The translations under genes were made by a program, and so were the position numbers. A model generated the notes under the pieces. It searched no databases and was not told the DNA's origin. It was given only the letters and a program-made list of their open reading frames with translations. From Leuctra nigra (lineage: Eukaryota; Arthropoda; Insecta; Plecoptera; Leuctridae), in contig OW203763.1 of assembly GCA_934045905.1 (NCBI GenBank), forward strand, positions 42,313,172 to 42,377,171: a stretch of DNA of 64,000 nt. Reading direction: 5' to 3'. Positions 12,216 to 22,421 of the stretch are shown piece by piece. Positions within the stretch are counted from its first letter, which is position 1. Each line of letters begins with the position of its first letter.

Positions 12216-12609
12216 AGAAGGTGTTATTTAAACGAAGTTCATTGCTTGCACAAAACATAACTAATTGTTCTCCGTTGTCGTTTAAGACATCTTCATTGAA
12301 CCGGTGTTTTACTCCTGGTATTATGTCATTTCCCACTCGAGCATTGAAGTCCCCCAGCAAAATTATCCTTTCGCCTCCAATAACACTGTCTACAGTGTCT
12401 TGAAGATCGTCAAAGAACTTGTCCTTTTCATGCGCAGGCTTGTTATTCTCTGGGGCATACACTGATATAATATTGATGTTTCCTTGATCGGTCTGTAAAT
12501 TCACCATAAGTATGCGTTCTGAAATGTACTTGCACTCATTTATGCAGCGTGCATATTTGTTGTGCAACAATATTCCCACTCCCTCTTTCGCTCTACAACC
12601 TTTATCCAC
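12136..12609 (-). pseudogene. RTE endonuclease domain
   Basis: Shows GVGILLHNKYARC, IISVYAPEN and ILLGDFNARVGND, the typical blocks of the apurinic/apyrimidinic-type endonuclease of RTE and related LINEs. The start of the domain is missing, so the LINE is truncated at its 5' end near 12642. A frameshift near 12200 separates it from the SDH motif. Confidence 0.8.
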
Positions 12610-12652
12610 TCCACTGTAAATCAGAGAGTATTATATTATATTATGTATTCGT

Positions 12653-14599
12653 ATTATATTATATTATTCACCTCTTTCGGAAGGTGTAAATAGAGAACTA
12701 ATTCGTCAAGTATATTCATTCCCAAGTGTTGATGTAGAACAATTTCCTCGTCAGGTGTCATCCTTCCCCAGTGTCATTGGAGAACAATTTCCCTCTCCAT
12801 CACAATCACCTGAAGTCATTCATCCTTCAACTCGTCATAGGATTCGTCAACAAGAAGTCATACGCGTAGGAGATCTGACTGAAGAAGGTATGAGAAGACG
12901 TCTTCACACCCTTGACAGGTCTAAACTCGATGGTATGCGAGAGTTTCATCATGATCATCAGCATCAACCTATGAGAGCTGACAATATTTTTCAGGTCTTT
13001 GATCCAGTTCAGAATGAAGATTGGTCGCCATTTTCTTCTTCTGAGACTCAAGTTATTTGCCGAGAAAAGTTTCCGAACACCATCCCAGATAATTCTCTTC
13101 TAAACCTGGCATATTATGTTTGTCAACATCCAGACAATGATCGTAATTTGCACACCCAAAAGACTGCAGTTTCTGAGTGGCAATATAATACATTAGATTC
13201 TTCTAAGCAAGAGTTAGTTGACGTGCCAAGTGTCTTGAATACAGATAATAATGTTACGTCAGTTTATAATGATAATCCAATAGGTTTTAGTTATTCAGAT
13301 GCTATGTTTAAATATCAATGTCCAATGTCGTATGATCCAGAACAAACGACCGAAAGAAATCCATTGTTTTACGCTCAGGAAAGAGCATCAGAAAGTTGTC
13401 CATTGTCCTATTTCCAGGAAGAAATAGTCGAAAGTTGTCCATTGTCCTATGTCCAGGAAGAAATAGTCGAAAGTTGTCAATTGTCCTATGTCCAGGAAGA
13501 AATAGTCGAAAGTTGTCCATTGTCCTATGTCCAGGAAGAACTAGTCGAAAGTTGTCCATTGTCCTATGTCCAGGAAGAAATAGTCGAAAGTTGTCCATTG
13601 TCCTATGTCCAGGAAGAAGTAGTCGAAAGTTGTCCATTGTCCTATGTCCAGGAAGAAATAGTCGAAAGTTGTCAATTGTCCTATGTCCAGGAAGAAATAG
13701 TCGAAAGTTGTCCATTGTCCTATGTCCAGGAAGAACTAGTCGAAAGTTGTCCATTGTCCTATGTCCAGGAAGAAATAGTCGAAAGTTGTCCATTGTCCTA
13801 TGTCCAGGAAGAAGTAGTCGAAAGTTGTCCATTGTCCTATGTCCAGGACGAAATAGTCGAAAGTTGTCCATTGTCCTATGTCCAGGAAGAAATAGTCGAA
13901 AGTTGTCCATTGTCCTATGTCCAGGAAGAAGTAGTCGAAAGTTGTCCATTGTCCTATGTCCAGGACGAAATAGTCGAAAGTTGTCCATTGTCCTATGTCC
14001 AGGACGAAATAGTCGAAAGTTGTCCATTGTCCTATGTCCAGGAAGAAATAGTCGAAAGTTGTCCATTGTCCTATGTCCAGGAAGAAATAGTCGAAAGTTG
14101 TCCATTGTCCTATGTCCAGGAAGAAATAGTCGAAAGTTGTCCATTGTCCTATGTCCAGGAAGAAATAGTCGAAAGTTGTCCATTGTCCTATGTCCAGGAA
14201 GAAATAGTCGAAAGTTGTCCATTGTCCTATGTCCAAGAAGAAATAGTCGAAAGTTGTCCATTGTCCTATGTCCAGGAAGAAATAGTCGAAAGTTGTCCAT
14301 TGTCCTATGTCCAGGAAGAAATAGTCGAAAGTTGTCCATTGTCCTATGTCCAGGAAGAAATAGTCGAAAGTTGTCCATTGTCCTATGTCCAGGAAGAAAT
14401 AGTCGAAAGTTGTCCATTGTCCTATGTCCAGGAAGAAATAGTCGAAAGTTGTCCAAATTGTCTTATGCCCATGAGAGAGCCTCTTAACGTCATCCAGTGC
14501 CATACGCTCAGGAAGGAGCCCCAGGAAGTCATACGTTTCGTAATCCAGAACAAAAAGCATCCACAAGTCAGTCAATGTTTCCAAGTCAAGAACAGTTAA
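12653..14599 (+). pseudogene. Gag-like ORF, 3' part with 13-residue repeats
   Basis: Open from the LINE junction at 12653 through 14599. The N-terminal third has repeats such as SFPSVDVEQFPRQ and SFPSVIGEQFPSP, which look like an older degenerate repeat. Residues encoded by 13391-14443 are 27 tandem copies of a 13-residue unit close to ESCPLSYVQEEIV. After the repeats the frame shifts near 14450-14500 into the ORF at 14497-15141. No Gag zinc knuckle is visible. Its function is unknown; position makes it part of the retroelement polyprotein, not a host gene. Confidence 0.6.
13391..14454 (+). repeat. 39-bp coding minisatellite, 27 copies
   Basis: The unit start GAAAGTTGTCC recurs exactly every 39 bp from 13391 to 14444 (27 units plus the start of another). 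Most units are identical; variants include CCA to CAA (Pro to Gln), GAA to GAC, and ATA to CTA or GTA. The variant order Gln, Leu, Ile, Val appears twice 195 bp apart, showing duplication of a five-unit block. The last eleven units are nearly uniform. Confidence 0.95.
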
Positions 14600-15141
14600 T
14601 GCCTCAATCAAGTCATAAACATCCAGATGATTCCGTCTTCTACAATGCAGAAAATCTAATTATGTCTATTCAAGAACGTCAATTGTCGCCAGAAAGAAAC
14701 AAACTTTTATTGTCCCAAGAAGAAAGATGTGATAGTCTACGCAAAAATCCTTCCTCGAATCAAAAAGAAAGTTCTTTAGTGATGCCTGTCAAAGTTCAAG
14801 AGAGATTAGCGTCGAGTGAAATAATTCCTCCAAGCACAGAGATCATTGTAGAAGCCAAACAGAAAAAGGTGCTTAATAAGTCTCGAGATGCCAACGCAAA
14901 TAAGTCTGTCTTGTTTGAACCTCATTGTCATTTACCATTGGGTATCAAAGTGCCTCATGCTCTGTTTACTGCCAAGTCGGATTTGAGATTTCCTGTCTTA
15001 TTGAACTATACTAATGTTCCCGTGAAAGTTCATGAAGATACTCTACTAGGTCACGTAGAAACGTTTGAGAATACTTATCAAGAAAAGTCGTCTGTGAAAG
15101 AAAGTTCCACTGCAAAATCAAGTATCCAAGTCCTCGTCTAG
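14497..15141 (+). pseudogene. Gypsy-like spacer between protease and RT
   Basis: A 214-residue ORF. Its C-terminal part (VLFEPHCHLPLGIKVPHALF, PVLLNYTNVPVKVHEDTLLG) resembles the spacer that follows the protease in many Gypsy elements and precedes RT. The expected RT does not follow: after 15141 all frames are soon closed. I infer that pol was deleted or never present. Confidence 0.45.
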
Positions 15142-15582
15142 TGAGGCAAATGAAGCTACGCAAGAATCCAATGCATCTATTTCTTATCCCGCACATGTGA
15201 AGAAGAAATAACGTCATTACTCCTGTCGTCCGTAAAATACATCCTTGTTAGGTATAATTTGCGTCCGTTTACGTCCAATTCCATTAGAAAATTATGTGAA
15301 TAAAGCGCCCGACAAGAGATGTTCACGAAAATATTATGTTATTTCAGTCACTGATTCCCAAGTCGAGTTCATAATGATCCTCAAGTAATCGAGAATGTAT
15401 TCGAACTCTTCAAGTTGAAGAGTAATGTTATAGAGCCGCGTTGAAACTTGTGTCAAGGTCATAACGTGCCGAAGACGACAGACCGCAGCCAAGCTAGCTG
15501 GCTTGACACGGCTCCTCCACCTCTACACTCGCGTCAGCTCAAGAGCTAGGTACCACTGAACCAAGCGCGAGATATGCCGCTT
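15142..15582. other. No gene seen
   Basis: Internal sequence of the LTR element without a sustained ORF. Confidence 0.4.
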
Positions 15583-16655
15583 CCCAGTGAACACTAGGAC
15601 GTACCTGGGACGTCCCCAGGACAGACTACTTACTTAGGTAGGATATCCCCAGTCCGTCCTAAACTCGGCCTAAAATGATCCCCAGAGTGTCCCCAGAGTG
15701 TCCTAATTACACAAGTTTTTCGATCCCAGGTACGTCCTAAATTAGGCGGACCTTCCTAAAAAAGGACGACACTGCCTAATTTAGGACATCCATTGTCCTA
15801 GTTTAGGACGTCATTTCCTAATTTAGGTCGATACTTTTCCTAAATTAAGATGAAACTGCCTAATTTAAGATATACATTGTCCTACTTTAGGACGTCATTT
15901 TCTTATTTAGGTAGATGCTTTTCCTAAATTAGGATGAAAATGACAAATTTAATATATAATGTTTCATTATTATTATAATAGAATGGTATTTCCTATGGGA
16001 GATAATTTTCCCCTATTGGGATGCAATTGCCATATTTTATAGACAGATTCTATTTGCACAGACACCAATTCGCACGATTCGCATTATTCATATTCATTAA
16101 TTCAGTAATCAATGTTTGCATTCAAAAAATATGGCTCCGACTCCAAGGTGACAACTTAGGTTCCAGTACAAAATAAAAGAAATACACATTTTTCCTATCA
16201 TCCAATAGGACATATCTCCTTTTGTTATAATATCTTATAATACTTGGCAGATTTTGGAAATAATATAACTTACTTAAAAACAAACGATAAAGAGATATGC
16301 TGAAATTAAAAATCTATATTGTAAAGTCGAAGGGCAGAGTACTCTGTTGACAGTTGTAGAAACTATTAAAAATATTTCAATAGCAGCCATTTTTAGGACA
16401 ATTCTTCCTAAAAAAGGCAATTGCCTAATTTAGGAAGAATTGTCCTAAAATAGGATTTCAGTAGCAGCCATTTTTAGGACAATTCTTCCTAAAAAAGGCA
16501 ATTGCCTAATTTAGGAAGAATGTTCCTAAAAAAGGATCTTCTTCCTTTATTAGGATATCCCAGGGAGGTACCCAGGACATCCTAGTAGGATGTCCTACTT
16601 TAGGCTAGGATATCCTAAAAATAGTCTGTCCCTGGGACGACCTGTGTTCACTGGG
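15583..16655. mobile_element. MITE with TIRs and internal hairpins
   Basis: Ends are CCCAGTGAACAC (15583) and GTGTTCACTGGG (16655), with inner similarity CGTACCTGGGACGTCC / CCTGGGACGACC. There is no ORF. It is full of short palindromes built on CCTAATTTAGG. I could not settle a target duplication, so the superfamily is open. Confidence 0.65.
16383..16530. repeat. 81-bp duplication of a long hairpin
   Basis: Two copies starting near 16383 and 16464. Each holds a near-perfect hairpin: GGACAATTCTTCCTAAA, a central CAATTG palindrome, then TTTAGGAAGAATTGTCC. Confidence 0.75.
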
Positions 16656-16870
16656 TTCATCGTCCTTCTTCACGAATATTTTATGTTGTCAAGACATCCT
16701 ACTGACATTCGTCTGTTAAACATTTATAATCCTGTCTATGTAATAGCCTTTAATTTCTGTTACTATTTGTTAAAGTGATTTGGATTTACCATCAAAAGAG
16801 TTAGTCCGTATTACTTCAAGTGGATCACAATTAATTTTAACTGAATCGTTAAAATGATTTTATTTATTAT

Positions 16871-17014
16871 TTCCAAACTCATAATTCTGTGTTTATTTAT
16901 TGCTTTCTTTTAAAATATTTGTTGCTGTAAAATTCTGATACGTTCCAAACTCATAATTCTGTGTTTATTTATTGCTTTCTTTTAAAATATTTGTTGCTGT
17001 AAAATTCTGATACG
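16871..17014 (+). repeat. 72-bp direct tandem duplication
   Basis: TTCCAAACTCATAATTCTG starts at 16871 and again at 16943, and the two 72-bp units are nearly identical. Confidence 0.9.
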
Positions 17015-19350
17015 TCCACGTCAGCATGTTGCTAGACGCGTTGTCTTTTAGTCTTGTGTGGTGTTTTTTTATCATGCAGAACAGTAGTTAATAATGTTAC
17101 GATGAATTATGCTGAATTTCTGTCTTAGTATTAATGTGTAAGTCTAAGATCCACAAAATATTTATACGTTTGTTTAAATATGTTTATGTATTTCTCTTCC
17201 AGGTCTTGAATCGTTGGAATTTCCATTCCACTGTTTATCAAAGAATATCCTCCTTTTATTAATCAAATTGTTCATGCAAGTACATTCACAAGTTGTTTGA
17301 AGTTTAAGTCCATCTTATGTAAGACGTAAGACACGTTGCAAATGTAGGAATTTTATGTAATTCTTCGGGGTTTTGAATCCTACCCGCCATCCATTTCCGT
17401 CCTGTTTCATTGGTCGATTCATCTTTTGCCTTGTTGTGATCGAATCGAACCAAGGACTCCTGTCACAATGTTGAATCATGAATGCTATGGTCTTCAATTC
17501 AAACACCTGTGGATTGTGGATTTCTTTACACTGTCAGTTAAGTACTTTGGTTTCAAGAGAACCTTAAAATCTCTTATTATTTATTTTGTACTCCTTTATT
17601 CATATATTAATTCTCTTGTCTGCTTTAGTATAGATTTGGTTCACATTCAATTCATATGCTTGGTTAGCAGTAGTCTTTTACCTTTGTTTCGGTGTCAGAT
17701 CATGTTTTCACACTTTGTTATGATAGTGTTTAGATTTATAATCATGTTTAGTTCTTGGTATGCCTTATATTTACGCTATTATATTTCGTATTGGTACCTT
17801 TGTATTGCTTGATTAGTGTTTTATCATTCATATACCTACCTGTTCTTGTATTTTATATCTTGTGTTATCCAATCCATTGTATTTCAATTAATGTATTATC
17901 CTATGTATTATGTATTTTGTATTGTTATTCTGATCTTTACTGTATTTTGTAGACGTGATCAATCCAGTACGTTACGTAATCAGCAAGTGCTGTCAAACGT
18001 CAACCACGCCCATACATCTCGGCCGTGATGTTCGCATCTCGTCCTTGAAGATGGAATTTCGTCCATTGGTCGGAAGAATACATCGTCTGCCTTCAGTCTA
18101 AGTTAAGTTCACTAAGTAATCCCCTATTCAATTACTTTTCACCCTATGTTGATGTCTTTTCATGCCAAAACTTTGTCACGCCCTCTTTTGTGAAAGTTCT
18201 CGTCATAGCTTACCACAATGTATGCTATCTTTTCAAGTTTATGTCTGATATTTTGATCAACTCTCGTATTGTCGCCAGATGCACTTCTCTTTGTATGGGC
18301 AGTAGTCTGTCTCATCTTTACTGCACTGCTTTTTGTCTTGAAGCTCGATGATCCGGATTTTCATTTCCCCGAGTATTCTACGATGTCGCTGCGAATCGTC
18401 TTCCCTTGTCTCTGAAGTGTTCACAGTTTAACAAGTATGTACTTTCAACGTATACATGTTGTTTGTGCACGATTGTTCACTGTAGTTCACTGATTGCTGT
18501 CTTCATTATTTCCCTGAAACAAGCACTTACATCGCTTTGAAACTGTTTGTTTCTCCGCGGTTGTAGTTTGTCTTTTGTCTCATTCTGTATGACTCCTGTT
18601 ACAGTGACTACACCACTTGTCTCACCTCGACACGACTTCGCACTTCACTAGTATCTGGTCGCGAACATTGTTCTCTATACACTGGTTCCTGTTCGTGTTC
18701 GTCACTCGTCTGCACTGAGCTGCTCATCGTCTTCCTGAGTCATCACGACGTCTGGCATAATCGTTCATCCAAGCTTCGCCGAGTCGTTCCAGGATCGTTC
18801 GAGTACATCTGTGCTACATCCAATGTCAACTCTTTGAGATCAAGGTGATTACATCATAGCAAACATTTCTTCTATGTGTTTGTTTGTGCACCATTGTTTT
18901 TCTCAATGAGTATTTGTTTCCTATGTTGATCTGTTCTGATACCAAGTTTGTTATTCGTCATTCCCTTGTTGTAATACTATGTTGGAGTACAATTATTTCC
19001 TGAGTACTTATTCCTTTGGGATTGTTTCACAGACTCTGGTGAACTTACGTCGTTTCCCGTCTTCCCACCTGCATTCGAGTATTCGTTGCTCTCCGTCCGA
19101 CTTCACTTCTCTGCGGAAGACTCAGAAGATTTCTGCGATGTTCTACGCACTACTCATCTCCTTCGACGTCGTCTCGTCAAGATTCTTTCAAGATATACGT
19201 AACGTACCATTTTGTTTCATTGATCATGCATATTGTCTGTTACATGTTACTGTTTATTATGTTCTTGTTCTAAACATGTTTACGTTGCGATATGTTGTTT
19301 TCTGCATTCAACAACCATTCTTTGGAAGGGTTGTAGAATTGTCTCGGAGT
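17015..19350. other. Internal region of LTR element without a recognised gene
   Basis: Short AT-rich ORFs (such as 17426-17812) are compositionally biased and lack domains. I see no RT, integrase or envelope motif. Confidence 0.5.
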
Positions 19351-19358
19351 CCGGGGGA
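19351..19358 (+). promoter_or_regulatory. Possible polypurine tract
   Basis: CCGGGGGA just before TTTAGTGAGG. The LTR ends CTACA, so a start TGTAG (here TTTAG) would give matching inverted termini. This supports the LTR starting at 19359 rather than at the TG at 19598. Confidence 0.5.
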
Positions 19359-21112
19359 TTTAGTGAGGTGACCTCACTATATCTTAACATAAACATGTTT
19401 ACCTTTATTATGATATTATTTTATCATAATGTTATGTTATTACCATAGTAGTTATTTAGTTATTAAAGTTGATAAGGTCATTCTAAACAAAGTCAAACAT
19501 TCTTTCATTGTATTAAAATCCTTTATTCAAATCTTGCCGCCATTCTTGCCGATATTGCAGTCAACTGTTTTATCATCGTCTTGATTAGATCTAAGTTTGA
19601 CAGATGGCGGGAAGATGCCTTTAGATGGATATCTGGAGTAGAGATGATCTAGTTGGAGTGGGAGTACTTTAACCAATCCATGTCAGTTATTGATCTGAAT
19701 GTATAGATCCCCACTCAATTATTTCAGCTATCCCTATTTTTGTGACCCCTCAAAATCAAAGGAGGTCTTAGCTTTGCCCTAAAACGTCAGTTGTGTTGTG
19801 ACAGTGGCCGGTGGGTAACTTCTCTTCCTGGATCTAATCGTGTGTTGTGAAAAGTGAAATAATTCTCAAACACTTAGTCGTTTTGCGTGTTTTGGACTTT
19901 TGGACTTTTTGCGTGTTTCGTGTCTTCCAATTTCCGACATAGGGAATACCGTGTTATTTGACTTAGAAAATGTTCACGTTTGATACTTAGAAAAATCAGT
20001 GGTTTCTGACTTATCAATTTTAGCTCCGCGAGGACTTGGAATATTCTTCATTGAGATTTAACTTAGTCTTTCGTATGTTTGGTTCTTAGAAATATTTCAC
20101 GGTTCTGAAATATTTTCTCTTCCGGGACTTTAATTATTTTAACCAGTTCTTATTCTGACTTTGAATTATTTTTACTTTGAGTTGATTTGTCTTTGAATTA
20201 TTTTCACTTTGATTTAATTTAACTTTGAGTTATTTTGACTTCAAGAGATTCTGACTTTTATTTATTTTACTTCTCTTTTGATTTTGAACTTCGATTATTT
20301 CACACACCGATTACTCCTACGCATCCAGGAAGGGAAGAGAGTTATTGAATATTTATCCAGTTTTATCAAGTTCTATCCTAGTTTCGTTTTAATTCCAGTT
20401 TGTCTTCAAGAATATTTATCTAGTTTAAGAAACAGTTTTAAGAGTATTTTGTGAACAGTTTATCAAGTCCGTGTGCCTGTGTTTGTGAAACGGAGTAGTC
20501 TTTTCTTACTACTACCGTTCAGTGTACTCTTGTAATAAACATATCAGTGTGTGAATCATACTGTGGATTACTGTGTTCGGTGAGTTAACCTAGTGACATA
20601 TTTCCTAGTGATTTCCATTTATTTCCTCTTTCGACATTTTACAATTAACTGAAGGAAACCCAATAGATCAGTTAATTATTACAGTTTTATTCTATTCTAT
20701 GGATTATAATCCTTCCCATCTGAGCAATCTCCGTGTTCTGAGAATAATTATATTGGAATTGATTCTGGACGTCGAGATCCTCTAGTAGTTCTTCACTTCA
20801 CTCCAAAGACAGTATATTCCGACGCTTTCATACTTCGAGTTCTCACGAGCTCACCCCGCGCCTCATCAGTCAAGTATTTATTATTATATAGTTTCTCTAG
20901 GACTTAATCTAGAGTGGTAGCAGCATATCATTCAGCTCCATCCTACTGTTAACAAGGTTTGTTATCAGTTTGCAAAGCTCAGATTTAGTAATTTTATATT
21001 TTCTTCAACATCTTTGGTTCCTTTAAAGTTATCTCAATTCAAAGACCGCTCATTGCTACACTAGTAGTCGTGGTGGGTTCTTTTGAGAGTGCAAACACTG
21101 CTCGTTGCTACA
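19359..21112 (+). repeat. 3' LTR
   Basis: Uninterrupted LTR ending CTACA at 21112. 19600-21112 pairs with the visible 5' LTR. It preserves the empty insertion sites for both family B elements (about 20882 and 21037). The start at 19359 is inferred from the polypurine tract and terminal inverted repeat. Confidence 0.75.
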
Positions 21113-21644
21113 GTTATGAATAACTAGTCATGATGGAAATTAAGGAAAGACAAAGGGGACAAAGGGTAGCGAGTGGTAAGATGACATAAAAAATTAAAGA
21201 ACAAGAATCTTCTTTCTACCTTCTTTCAACCATTTTTATTCACATACCTATATCTGATTACAATCTTTTTTATTATAATTTAAAATACAAGATAATCTAT
21301 AATTAATAAGAATTTCAAGAAAATGGTTTCATAAATTTTGCAAAATTGTGACTGACATGTACTCTGATTGTATTAATGATTTGTTCTATTGTAAAATTTC
21401 ACAACTAGATCTAGTTTTTTCTTTTGGTTTTATTGCCTTCACTAAAAGACAATTTACATACAGCATTGAAACACTCTCAATATACAATTACTTATGGTTA
21501 CTTAATAATGTGATACAATAATACAAATAAAATAAATCAATTTCAACATTGCACAAAATATACGGTATATTCAGTTTATTATAATTAAAGAATAATCTGA
21601 GGCATTGCTCTAGGAATCATGGTTCAAAGTAATCATTAAAAAAA
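21113..21644. other. No gene seen
   Basis: AT-rich flank. Minus-strand AATAAA-like hexamers occur near 21570 and could serve as poly(A) signals for the F-box gene ending at 22342. Confidence 0.35.
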
Positions 21645-22283
21645 AAGGCCCCCGTCGGATATTAAACTGACATTTTTGCGACGAAAGAAACAGAACTATC
21701 TACAGCTTCCTCCCAGTCTCACTCTCAACAAACACATTTCTAAATGAACCACTAATCAACTGAATGTGTCACATGCAAAACCTAGAGATCACCACTTTGT
21801 AAAAACTTTTCACTTTTTAAAAAGGTCCCGGACGGATATTAAACTGACATTTTTGCGACGAAAGAAACAGAACTATCTACAGCTTCCTCCCAGTCTCACT
21901 CTCAACAAACACCTTTCTAAATGAACCACTAATCAACTGAATGTGTCACATGCAAAACCCAGAGATCACCACTTTGTAAAAACTTTTCACTTTTTAAAAA
22001 GGTCCCGGACGGATATTAAACTGACATTTTTGCGACGAAAGAAACAGAACTATTTACAGCTTCCTCCCAGTCTCACTCTCAACAAACACCTTTCTAAATG
22101 AACCACTAATCAACTGAATGTGTCACATGCAAAACCTAGAGATCACCACTTTGTAAAAACTTTTCACTTTTTAAAAAGGTCCCGGACGGATATTAAACTG
22201 ACATTTTTGCGACGAAAGAAACAGAACTATCTACAGCTTCCTCCCAGTCTCACTCTCAACAAACACCTTTCTAAATGAACCTA
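21645..22283. repeat. 177-bp tandem repeat, about 3.6 copies
   Basis: GGATATTAAACTGACATTTT recurs at 21657, 21834, 22011 and 22188, an exact 177-bp period with very few differences. It ends about 60 bp from the stop codon of the F-box gene on the other strand, so it may lie in that gene's 3' UTR. Confidence 0.95.
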
Positions 22284-22341
22284 ATAGCTAATATAGCTAA
22301 TTCAAAAAAAAAAAATTGAGAGACATTTCAATACATTTCAT

Positions 22342-22421
22342 TCACCACCATAATTCTGCGAAATCCAGATGCAGTTGAGGGTCGATGTCATCTGGCACAC
22401 GATTCTTCTTGATCGATGCGC
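22342..22421 (-). CDS. F-box/LRR gene, terminal coding exon
   Basis: A pyrimidine-rich acceptor ends TTCGACAG at 22422. The exon encodes ASIKKNRVPDDIDPQLHLDF then AELWW and a TGA stop at 22342-22344. Phase matches exon 5. Confidence 0.75.

Larger units (their letters stand above)
9119..12642 (-). mobile_element. RTE-type LINE inserted in the gag-like ORF
   Basis: A minus-strand non-LTR retrotransposon with an endonuclease upstream of a reverse transcriptase. It ends (plus-strand left side) in a CTT/TTC microsatellite, typical of RTE tails. It is flanked by the 10-bp duplication ATGTATTCGT at 9109-9118 and 12643-12652. The coding region is broken by several shifts and by a family A insertion at 9936-10778. 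Confidence 0.85.
1..21112 (+). mobile_element. Long LTR retrotransposon, non-autonomous, with nested insertions
   Basis: Positions 1-1283, 5402-5555 and 8435-8509 repeat, at very high identity, the sequence at 19600-21112, so these are two LTRs around an internal region. The 5' LTR is cut by the window edge and split by two later insertions. Inside are a gag-like ORF broken by a LINE (9119-12642) and a Gypsy-style spacer ORF (14497-15141). No reverse transcriptase, RNase H or integrase is present after it. I infer a non-autonomous or internally deleted Gypsy-related element. The near-identity of the LTRs implies recent insertion, so the elements nested in it are younger still. Confidence 0.85.

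Noticed and set aside
13391..14454. CRISPR-like array
   Set aside because: There are no distinct spacers; units are directly tandem and coding, and the window is eukaryotic.
13308..14611. Long minus-strand and second plus-strand ORFs over the 39-bp repeats
   Set aside because: A 39-bp unit without stops keeps any frame open. Only the plus frame with continuity upstream to 12653 is supported.
17426..18028. Hydrophobic ORFs in the LTR element as an envelope-like gene
   Set aside because: Overlapping short frames in T-rich DNA, without signal peptide plus furin-site layout or a sustained ORF.
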